From Leptasterias polaris (taxonomy: Eukaryota; Echinodermata; Asteroidea; Forcipulatida; Asteriidae), in assembly GCA_037783415.1 (NCBI GenBank), contig JAZGTN010000028.1, positions 3,057,001 to 3,121,000 of the forward strand: DNA of 64,000 bases. Reading direction: 5' to 3'. The position numbers were made by a program, and so were the translations under genes. The notes below the pieces were generated by a model. It was not told the origin of the DNA and did no database searches. It worked only from the letters and a program-made list of their open reading frames with translations. Positions 46,401 to 58,400 of the stretch are shown here, one piece after another; position 1 is the first letter of the stretch, and the number at the start of each line of letters is the position of its first letter.

Positions 46401-49400
46401 GTAGAGAGGACACTGGATCCTGAGGGAAAATTATTACAGTGGTCAAATAACTTGAAAATACAAGAAGAAAATTAAATGTGTCATTCTCTAGAGTTTGTTT
46501 CTCAATTTCAGTCCTACTTCAAAATTAGCGCCTGGCTGAACATAAACATAACAAATATTAGTATTATCTTTGTTTCACAATACGACGATATATTCAAAAC
46601 AAAAACTATAAGGACCGAATTGTATTTATAATGAGCATGATATTTGGCCCTTGGAAAAAAGTTGTAATTTTTTGGGGAGTACAAGGGCTGACCTACATAA
46701 TAATAATAATAATAAAGAGCACTTATATAGCGCCGGTATCCGCCTTTAAAAAAAGGCGCTCATGGCGCTTGAGGGGAAAAAACAAAATTAGGACTGTGGA
46801 TTGTGTGAGTATGCTTGTTTGAACAGGTGAGATTTTAAGTTTCTCTTGAATGTTGTGATGGCTGGAGATGATTTGACAGTCAGTGGGAGTTGGTTCCACA
46901 CTCGGGCTGATGCTGCAGAAAATGACCTGTTGCCCCAAAGAGTAGACGTTCTGGGCTGATGAAGCATCATGAGCTCATTAGAACGCAGTCCGGTGTATGC
47001 CGAGGTGTATGGGTGGATGAGGTTGATGAGGTATTCTGGTGCATTATTGTGAAGGACTTTGTAAACGAATATGCCAAGTTTGTACTGAATTCTGTGTGAT
47101 ATTGGCAGCCAGAGGAGATCCTGTAATACAGGAGTGATGCAGGAATATTTACTTGTGAGAGAGACTAGTCTGGCGGCGATGTTTTGTAGACGCTGCAGAC
47201 GATTCAGTTGATTTTTCTTGATGTCGTAAAGTAGCGAATTGCCCATGTCAATTTTGGGCGAATTGCACATGTACACATTGTGTAGGCTCTAACCCTTTGC
47301 ATGCCATCGGCGACTTGCGTCGCCGAACCCATTTCACACGCACAGCGCCATCGGCGACTGGAGTCGTTCACGAGTATAACCGTTCTTAACTCACTGAATT
47401 CTGGGAAATTATTGACCCCTGACCTTCCCAACACGTTAGTTTATTCAGTTGAATACATGGACAACACTTTCTCATTGATACACAGCTTCATTTTATATAA
47501 AAAAATTGTTTTATTCTCTGTTAAAAATTCGAGTTTGTTTGTGCGTTATAACAAAGAGTCATCAACAATGGATGCCCACGCTGCATTTCGGGAGATTTTC
47601 AATGATTTGGACTCTGGAAATTCGGATTTAGAAGAGTCTTTTCTCGACGATTATAGCGATGACGGTGAAGGTACGAGTGATGGTAATGTACATGTACAAT
47701 GGTAATGTACACGATGTAGAAGCCGAGTCCAACAGCATCGATGGGTCCGAATCAGATGATTCCCCCATTGAAAATCAACAGCGAGTGGGTGGCGACGATG
47801 AGATGCGTGGTGTATTTCAGAGAGCCTAGGTAGTTTTGAAATGTCATATCTTTCTAACCTTAGGGCCTACAAACATGATTTTTGTTACATGATATTGAGT
47901 TTACAATGCTAAATAAAATCTGTATTTTGGATTTTTCTCTAAAACGCTGTCCTCACAAGGTAATTTGTGCAAAACGGTTTGGCCCTGTGTTACTTGCTGC
48001 GTGTCACAGGAAATGCGGCGCCACAGGGTTTGTGTGTACAAACTAATGGTGGCATGCTAAGGGCTAATAGACATTTCAGGCTATTAAATCACATTTTTTC
48101 TGTTTTTTCCCACGGGCAAAAATAAACAAAAAATCAGACTAAAGTAGGAGGAATATCATGCCTGTAGAAACAAAAAAATGCATATAATTTGAAACAGTTT
48201 ATTTACATCTCGTTCTTTTGTGCCATAGAATTCTGGTCGATCAGGCTCTGAGAAATGATAGGTGTCAACATCCCACTCATAGGCTAGACGAGCATGCTTC
48301 CTCTTCCAAGACTCCTGAAAGACTGTACCTGTAAGGAGATAAATGGATGTCTTAGACATAGTTTTTTTCACACATTCGGTAATAACATTCGGTAATTCAC
48401 ACATAACAGTTTTTTTTATTGTTTTTTTTTATCGTACATTCGTTTTATTCGTTTTATACACAATGTTTTCATTTTTCTCTATATTGTCTTTCTTTTTAAT
48501 TATCATAGCCTATTCTTTCCATTTTATCCTTTTTACTTTTTGTTAATTTGTTATGTATAAGCCCTCGAGCTGTCTTTAATCGAATTTGATTGTCAATAAA
48601 CCATTTCAATTAAACAAATTACAAATAAATTCATTTCATAACCCATCCAACTGCTCTTGCAGTGGGGTTATTGTGTAATATTTGATACCTGGCCTCTGTT
48701 CTTTTATTGTAATAAGAGGGTTAAAGGTCATCGAGAGGCTTCCACTAGTGTGTTTTATTGTTTATCAGTTCAAAGGAGGTAAATCTGAGCAGACCGAGAT
48801 TCCATCCTTGCTTCCAGTCATGTGCCCAATTGGGGGCCCTGTCTCATGGCCGAGGTTTTGCCATTGAATTTGATATTTTCTCAAAAGAGAAACAGCAAAT
48901 CCTGGTGCTTCAAAACAGAATCGTTGTTTTCTTTGCATTGTTAAGTCATGGGCCCAATTTCATAGAGCTGCTTAACGGCCGATTCTGTGCTTACCTACGA
49001 GTTTCTATTTCATAGCGCTGCTAACCGTAAGCACACGAAAAGGCATGTTAACCTTTCGGTGCTTACTGCACGAAAATGAATGACGTAAAAATGCAAATCC
49101 ATGGTGAATGCAAAAGATGGCCGCCATATTTTCGTGCTAACTTGTGAAATACACTTATGCTTAAGCACATTTTTCTCCTACAGTTAGCACAAAAATTTGC
49201 TTACCGTTAAGCAGCTCTATGAAATTGGGCCCTGGTTTCTTCGCACAGAAAAATGAGTCCGGCAATCCCGTGAAAATAATTCTATCTAGGTGGAAGGGAT
49301 GAATTGGAAAATCCCTGGCAGTAACTGGGTCAGAAGGAAAACCCAAGGTCCAACACTTACCCCAAAGACAAATGATGAGAGCAAAGTAAGGAGTGACTTC

Positions 49401-52400
49401 AGAGTCAAAGGAATTCTGAAACAAAGCTAACAACTCTAAGGATGTATCAGCAATGCTAAGAGAAAAGGAAATTAATATACAAATTTAATATCAATAGATT
49501 CTTTGAGTTAGGCATTGGGTTAACATAAAAATAAACTGGACAAAAACTTCACATTAGCTATTTTTAATTACTTACTATTCAACAACATTTCTTGTAAGTT
49601 ATATGATGATTCGCTATGAAACGATTAAAGGTGCTGTATACGTTCAGTAATTGGAGCCTACTGATTGTGTTAATCCTATATAAATGTAGGTACATACAAC
49701 TAACCTGTGAAAATTTCACTTCAAAAGGTGGTCGCGTTTTTGAGGTATCACCGAAAAACTGGAGCGAATATTTCCACGCAGGAAGAATATTCCCCATAGG
49801 AATACATCTCAGAATAAAAATGTTATGGGATAAAAAGTGATATATTTTTCCATAACCGCAGTACTTCGAAGTGAAAAGTTTCTCAAAATGCATTATACAA
49901 TCCAAAGCTGCTGTACTTCTTACCATGTCATTACCAAACGTATACAGACCCTTTAAGTAAAACTGAAGACTTATAGTTCAAGATTTATACTGCGCCCCCT
50001 TACATAAAAATGATCAAAAGGCAAAACACGTTTTAAAATGCACAGAATAGAAGGAAAAAAAACAAGACTGGTCACCAGACCCGTGTCCAAACCACAGTAT
50101 GGGGATACATCTGTCCCGCCAGAAGAGAACTACTAGATACATAGGACTATCCCTGCTGGCATTGGTAATGCTTTGTTTATTTCAACCAGTCGTGATTGAA
50201 TACATTTGTCTTCAAATCTTAAGTTGCCTTCATCTTGTTTCAGGACTCACTTTGAGAAGACGGAATCTTCCTGTTTAGAGGTGAGATTTTGAAGGAGTGC
50301 GTGGTCCTCCGTCCGATTGTACAGCGTGATGTTATCTCTGAGTTCATCAATTAGGGCTTCCCTTTGTAGCGTGATCTCATCTCGCCTTTCAATAACCTCC
50401 ATGTAGTCCTTTATGCTGGTGGGTGGATCAAAAAGTCAGAAAGATTGAAGATAAACTGAGTCAGGTGAGCATTAGTACACCAGCAATTTAATACACTTTA
50501 AAGCTTCAGAGACCATAGCGGCCACAAGCGGCTTGTACCAAAATGCCCAAAGCAGCCACAAGCGGCTTGTACCAAAATGCACATAGCGGCCACAAGCGGC
50601 TTGTACCAAAATGCACACAGCGACCACAAGTGGCTTGTATTAAAAATGCCCATAGCAGCCGCAAGTGGCTTGTACCAAAATGCCCATAGCAGCCACAAGC
50701 GGCTTGTACCAAAATGCAAATAGCGGCCACAAGCGGCTTGTACCAAAATGCACACAGCGACCACAAGTGGCTTGTATTAAAATGCACACAGCGACCACAA
50801 GTGGCTTGTATTAAAAATGCCCATAGCAGCCGCAAGTGGCTTGTACCAAAATGCCCATATAGCAGCCAAAAGCAGCTTGTACCAAAATGCCCATAGCGGC
50901 TGCAAACAGCCGCTAGATTTAACCCATTTCCATTCACACAAAGAGGTCATAGTGGAAGCCATGTCTAGAATTGACATTTTCCAATGATTTATTCGTTGAC
51001 CTACTATTTACATTTCTATAGCATAACACACTTTCTGTTTCATGATGGGTTTTTTAAAGGCATTGTACTGAAAGAGAGTACAAAAATCCACACTAGGAGC
51101 CATGTATGGGTCGTATTGTGATGATTGTACAGCATTGAATGGTCTCTAAAGGGTCAATGAATAATAATGTAATGTTTACAGCCATAAGCAAGGTGGTAAT
51201 GCTTGATAACCTTTCTTATAAATGATGGTGGCTGAGCGAATCAGATGGCCACCAAGGCATTCTAATCAATTGCAAGATACTTAGCAGTAGTTTGACTGTC
51301 TATTTTATCATGCTCAAACCCTAATCAATTGCAAGATTTGGCAGTGACTTGAATGTCTAATTTCTAACACTCAAGTGAAAAATGTTCACAGAATAAATCG
51401 TCATATCTCCCGGACCAGTTATCATTCTCAATTACCTCAGATACAATCTTTGGCAATGACTTGACTATATATTTTCAAATGATCGAGTATAAACTGTGCA
51501 CACAGAATAAACCGTCAATTTCAAGACCACAGTTATAATCCTTAATTAATCTTACCTCAAATACAATCCATATCCCCATATCGCTAAGCCCATGAGAACT
51601 GGAAACCATAGTAACGACGCCATCTCACCAGCCCAGGCAAAGTAAAATGCAATCTTCTCCCCAAAGTAGTTCCTGATCTTCCATAGAGGTTGGAATTTAA
51701 AAGATCTACACCATGTCCTATGCAGGCCCTGTAAGTAAATTTAAGATTAAGTTAATCCGGAGGTTGCAGGTTCAAATCCCGCTCTAGATTTTTTATTTTT
51801 TTTTTTCCAACACAAAAATAAATCAAAGATTGCAAGATGTGTGATTGCAAAGTCTGGACTTCTTGAGGACTCTGCAGGCCATAAACTCTGTTGCCTTCGT
51901 CTTGATTTTGGCCGTTTTTACCCCAAGTATATATTTAAATTTCAAATAGCTATTCCTATAGATTTGAGAAAGTTATAAGCCTTCATTCAAGGTATCGCAT
52001 GAACAAATCTGCCACTGATAAGTACTAGTTAATAAATTTGACATTATCGGAGAAAAAAACCCTTGTAGTATTTGAGAAAATCAATGCAAGACTCTACTTA
52101 TATAGGGCCATAGCTGGGAAGAAAACTAGGGCCTGTAGTGAGAGACAGGCACGCATCGGTAGTACAGAATATTATTAAGGATTTTTTAAACCACACCGAT
52201 ATGTAATAAGCACTGTACAGTGAACGATTTCTCTTGTATGGCATAGCAAATTGCTACACAAAATGTATCAGTTGCTACTCAAAAATCAGGAGTTGCTACT
52301 CAATGTAAGCATTCAGTGTGCACAAAACAAGCTCAGCCTAAGTAGTTTGCTATATGCAAAATTGCTGAACGCAGTGCTTTCCTGAGCTTTGCAGGAAAAC

Positions 52401-55400
52401 AAATCCACTGGCATACTACACCTTTTGGGATTCAAACCATGCAAGGTTTTCTACATTCCGGCTCTCACCTCTCTGGGGTCAGCTTTAGGATCGAGGTCTC
52501 CTTTCTCTTTGCTCAGTGATCTTTGTAACTCTCTAGTGTCATCATCTTCAACGAGTTCAAACAGTGATTCTTCATGCATAATAAAGGCATCAGTGAACAC
52601 CTTCTTCATCAGCATGAATGGGAGACCTACACAAGATATACAAGAGGGTCCGATTACTTAAAATAACTTCCATACAAATATCATACATCTATTGGATGCA
52701 TTCCAGGCCAAGTTCGTGCAAGTTCGTTGACCATAGTCGACGATAGTTGGACTACGCTAGTCGACTATTTGGAACTAGCCTACGGGGTATGGTGGCATCG
52801 CTGGTTATCAAGAGCCGTTTTCATAGAACAGTGCAGAGAGGACCAGTTATAAAAAAATGATAAGTCGCCGGTCGCGCTGACATATAACATGACTTAGAGT
52901 CCTATGCACTATAACTTCTGTGCGCATACTCTACGTACGTCACTAAAAAACCACTAGTTAACGATTAGTCCTTGCGCGAACTTGGCCCCAGTGTATTCAG
53001 TGAAATCTGGCTTTTCCATCTTAATAAGCTTCACCTCATGAAATGGAATAGATTAGATTTTACTGAGTGAATAGTGATTACATTCTGCAATGCAATGCAA
53101 GAATGAAACGCATTCAATATGTGTAGTAAATAACTCACACATAGACACAATTGTCATTTGTAATTTTTTGTTCACAATAGCTAATAATAATAATAATAAT
53201 AATATAGTTTATTTAACACACGCTTTACATATAAAATATCTCAAAGCGCGGTACAACATTGAAAAACAAATACAAATGATAATAAATACAAAATAACACA
53301 ATCAGTTCGAACATTAAAAAGTCAATTAAAATATTCATTAAAAAGGAAGGTTTTAAGACGCTTTTTAAAACCCTCGTATGATTCAGATTGGTACACTGAT
53401 ATTGGTAATCTATTCCACAGGCGTGGTGCACAAAATGAAAAGGCACGGTTAGCATAAAAACTGGCAACTCTTTCTACTGGTTGATAAAGTTGAATTCTGC
53501 CCTTTGACCTTGAACGTGACTCTCGATTTGTGCCACGTATGCTGATGAGTTCTTTCATGTAGGTCGGCGCCTTGCCATTCAATATTTTAAAAACCAAGCA
53601 CAGAAGTTTAAATTCACACCTCTGCCTTATGGGTAACCAATGCAGTGCTCGCAATACAGATGTAATATGATCAAATTTTTTGGTTTTCATGACCATCCGG
53701 GCTGCAGAGTTTTGAATAAGTTGCAATTTTTTCATATCGTGATCAGAAATTCCAAAAAGTAAACTGTTGCAATAATCGAGTCGCGACGTGACAAAAGCAT
53801 GTACCAATTTTTCAGTAGAGCCTTGGTCAAGCAACTGCCGAATTTTACTAATTTTCCATAAAGCATAAGATGCCGACCTGCATGAATTTACCACGTGAGC
53901 CGACATCGTATTTGCCTCGTCGAGGGTCACACCTAAATCACGAATACAATTTGACAAAGAGACATCCACACCCCCCACCTGCACACCACGTGGGAGTGGC
54001 GGGGCAGCCGGGCCAAACTTCGATGAAAACTTAATCACTTCAGTCTTTCCTTCATTCAATACAAGCTTGTTGTCTCGCATCCAAAGACGAATGTCTTCAA
54101 TACAATCTTCTATCTGACCCAATGGCGCCCCGCCACGACCACACGCGATGTACAGTTGGATGTCATCAGCGTAGATCATGTATTCCAGGGCATGACTATT
54201 AATAATATCGGCTATTGGAGTAGTGTAAAGACTAAACAAAACTGGCCCAAGGACAGAGCCTTGGGGGACCCCATATTCCAATGGTACTGCCTCTGACACC
54301 ACCGATCCGATTCTAATACGCTGAGTCCTATCACGCAGATAAGACGAAAACCACTCAAAAGCGGAACCCTCAATACCGAACCTATTGCGCAACCTATGTA
54401 TGAGAATCTGATGATCTATGGTGTCAAAGGCAGCTGAAAGATCAAGAAGGATTAAAATCACTTCAGATCGTCTAGCGAGAGAGCACAGCACGTCATTTTG
54501 AACCCTGACAAGGGCAGTTTCTGTGCTGTATCCCTCTCGATAGGCAGATTGACATTTACAAAACAGTTCATTTTTGGAAAGATAATCATTTAACTGTAAT
54601 AAAGCCGTCTTTTCTATGAGTTTCGAAACAAACGGAAAAGACGAGACCGGCCGATAATTTTTTAAAACATTGCTATCGAGCCCATGTTTCTTCAACAATG
54701 GGCGAACAATAGCATTCTTACAGGATGCAGGAAAAATACCAGTATTAAATGATGAATTAATCACTTCCGTCAACAAAGGAGCAACTAGGTCAACGCATTT
54801 TTTAACTAAATGCGTTGGCATAGGATCGAGTTGGCAAGATTTGTCCGAGAGATGATTAATCACTGAAATTACTGAATCAACAGAGATCATTTCAAACCTG
54901 ACAAATGAACATGAATTTAATGTTTGAATGCCAACACCTGGAATAACATCAGGAAGATTCTTATGTAAATTGATTATCTTTTTTCTAAAGAAAATTGCAA
55001 AAGCATCAGGTAGCAATTCGGAATTGATATTATCAGGTATGACAGATGCCAGCGCCCCTTTAGTACCACTAATCTCGTCAACGATGCGGAACAAAGTTTT
55101 TGTATCCGCAACATCAATGCGACCCCGATGATAAGAGGCGTGGGCAACTGTCAGACAGGTTGCATAAGCATTACGAGCCTCAATATATATTTTATGGTCT
55201 TCTGTCCATCTTGACTTAGTCCAGCGGCGTTCAGCACGCCGGAGAAGTCTTCGCTCCCATGCAATTGTCTGATTAAACCATGGCATCCGAGGCTTATTCA
55301 ACAAGTCCTTCTCCTTAACAGGCGCTACAGTGTCTATTACGGAAGTCAGCACGGCGTTATACTTTTCAAGAAGTTCTGTTTGGTCATTTACTGACGAACT

Positions 55401-58400
55401 CATGATTGGCTGCAGTGACGTCGAAAGTTCAAACCTAAGCAGATCAACATCAACACTGGCCAGATTTCTGCAAATTCGAGTTTCTTTACACGAAGGAGGT
55501 CTTTTGAAAAAGGTTCTAAAGTGGATTGCAGAATGATCTGATGGTAACAAATCGTCAGTACGTAGGTTGGAAACAAACTGATCAACTTCCCTTGTAATGA
55601 CCAAGTCTAACGTATGGCCTTTCTCGTGAGTGGAAGTTGTAACATGCTGAGTTAATCCCATAGAAAAAAGCAAATTCCTAAACTTCAGAGCATCCCTGTC
55701 AACTGGGTCATCGACGTGGATGTTAAAGTCCCCAATAATCAATAATCGGCCTTGAGAGTGTATAACATCCTCCAGAAGGTCAGAGAACTCCTCAAGAAAG
55801 TTCTGGATGGTGAATTTCCATTCGGGTGCCGAATAAGGTGGACGATATACTACCAGCAGCCGTATTGTCACTGATGAAGAAATTTGAACCCGACAGTCGA
55901 GAAGCTCGAAGCTTTTAAAGTTATATGTCAGGTTCATCGACGTTTTGATATTTGATCTGACAATCACAGCAGTACCACCTCCCTTTCGCTTACGACGCGG
56001 GATCTGAAAAATGCAGTAGCCACTGATGGTTGACGCAAGACGGGCATTAACAGTATCATCCCACTCACTAAACCACGTCTCAGTAAGTACAAAAATGTCT
56101 GTCCTGTTTTCAAGCAATGACGCAGCGACTGACTGTAGTTTTCCAACTACTGAACGTGCATTCCACAGTGAAACCGCAATATTCTGGGGTGGTGGAGCAT
56201 TAACTCGTTTAATGACAGTAAGGTTGGAGGCACATCCTGAATTTTGCTTCTTGTAATGTCGTTTGGCCCAACAAGGTGTGACAATAACCGGTATGGAGTT
56301 ATACTCACATTCAGTTTGGCAGTTTGAGTAGTCGTACAATCCATTAAGCCATGACGACTGCGGTACAAGACTACATGTGAAGAATTCATGTTGAATGGGA
56401 TAAATGGCGCTTGATTTGTCACTATGCTTCCTCGTATTAACAGCCAGGGGTATGGGAACAAGCCATCTGCCAGTATTCCTTTGTGCCGGAAATAAAGGAC
56501 GACCAGGCCTATTTCCAATTTGTAAAGATATAGAGTGTTGAAAATCCCCATCCCTCTCGCGTATCAATTTTCTCCTCAGGCCGGCGCCTCGACACCCTCG
56601 TGTGGTTTTAAGCAACCCCATAGATTTTATGTGGTCATATACATCCCGATCCAAAAAATGATTGTTACATCCACAAATCCGTAGAAACGTTAATGAATAC
56701 TTAACTCGGTCCATGGAAGAAACTGTGACGTCGCGATCCGCATTTTCACAATTCGCACGATTAGGAGAATGTTTAGTAGGACCCGGGTTAGTTGAAACAT
56801 CCATACAAATCGTGATATCAACCCAGGGATCCCGATTTGATATAAATAAAACAGTTAATCCCCGTTTTGTCAGTTTCACAATGGGCTTTTTTGACCCTCG
56901 ATACTGTCCAAAGTAGTGTCTGCAAAAGAAAGACTTCCAGTTCCATGTCCAAAGTCGGTCAGGTGATGAACAAAGTACATTACCACTACCCGAAGTTTCA
57001 CTATCTTGACAAATATATTGATGCTGAAGAATATGTGCAGTGGAGATCCCAATAGTCCTACGATTTCCAGTCAGAGACCAAGGAAAACAAATCAGAGTTG
57101 ATAACAACGCGATCCAAAATACACTGGAATACATGGCGCAATCAAAGATGGCGGCGTCCGCTCACAATCCTTCCGTGTAGGCAGGTACGACGGTTTCGAA
57201 GATTTTATCCTCCAAAATGGCTCCGAGACACGGAAATAAAACACGAACGATGTAGAAAGGTTTTTTTTTTTTAATCCAACATACTCCAAAAGTTCACAAA
57301 TGATTAAAAACATCGAAGAAAAACGAAAACAAAAATCAAAAACGAAGACACGAAGACTACAAAATAGACACGGAAACTTGTCCACCCACACTCTGAAATT
57401 TCTTTTAAAAACCTGCTTATTAACGCGGGAGACTCCACGTAGACGCAAACCTTGTTTGCGTGACACGACCTTGACTCGTTTAACCTTCCTCACAGAGTAT
57501 TCAGGAGTATTCAGTACCCAGACAAACAGGTGGGAATGATTGTTTTAGGAACGACGCTGAGAACTAAGCATCGGAAATGAATATAGACCGTATTTATTTC
57601 CATATACAACGGTTCAACGTTGCGGCAGTAAACACTTGGCAAAATAAAGGATGACACGTGAAATGTATTCCACCGATCAAATGAAAAAGATCTATGTGTG
57701 AGTTATGAAATTATTCATATAGGAGGTTTACATGTAAATAGTTTCAAGCATAATGATAGCATCCGTAAAAAAAAGTTGTCATGAAAATGTTTGGAGACCT
57801 GAGATATGTACAAGTCGATGTGATAACTTTACAATGGGATCAGCTTCACAGTGAATAGTTATACAAGGAGGGGAAGGTTGAATAATACATAAAAAGTTAC
57901 CGGAACAAACAACAGTAAACTCAATTAACAAAAAAACTGCTTTAAATAACAACATGAAAACATCACAGCTCCTTCAGGGGCAACATTAAAGGCCCTATAC
58001 ACTATTGGTAAGATCGAAAAACACAAATGTTCACAGATTCACACATAACTTACATGATTTAAAGTAAGTAATGGTAGAAAGGGTTCCTTAAAATATTTCT
58101 GCCTAAAATGCTATCGTTTCTGAGAAATGAGTAAAACAATAGTTTTTATCGCGCGCGATAATAAACTCGATGTTTGAAAAACAGAAAACACATAAGGTCT
58201 CTTTTCACTATTTTCTCGTGACCTCGATGACCAATTGAGCTCAAATTTTCACAGGTTTGTTATTTCATGTATGTGGTTGATTACACAAAACATGAACACT
58301 GTCTGTGATTATTTTGTCAGCTCTGCCAATCCTGTATAATACCTTTAATAAAGAAAATAATCAAAAGTATGAGAACTGAAAAACAAAACAAAATCAACGA

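Larger units (their letters stand above)
46636..48164. mobile_element. hairpin element filled with a LINE fragment and a piggyBac-like element
   Basis: Left end gcatgatatttggcccttgg, right end ggaatatcatgcctgt, matching the small element at 20262-20456. In between lie the LINE piece 46698-47286 and the CTAA-flanked element 47293-48063. Confidence 0.6.

Noticed and set aside
50498..50937. Long minus-strand reading frames across the 34-bp repeat
   Set aside because: The openness comes from the repeat unit; several frames are open at once and none has splice context. The same applies to frames on 13235-13471, 19277-19628 and 23151-23525.
57092..57493. 133-codon frame upstream of the LINE
   Set aside because: It overlaps the LINE start in another frame, shows no known domain and has odd composition; more likely 5' UTR.
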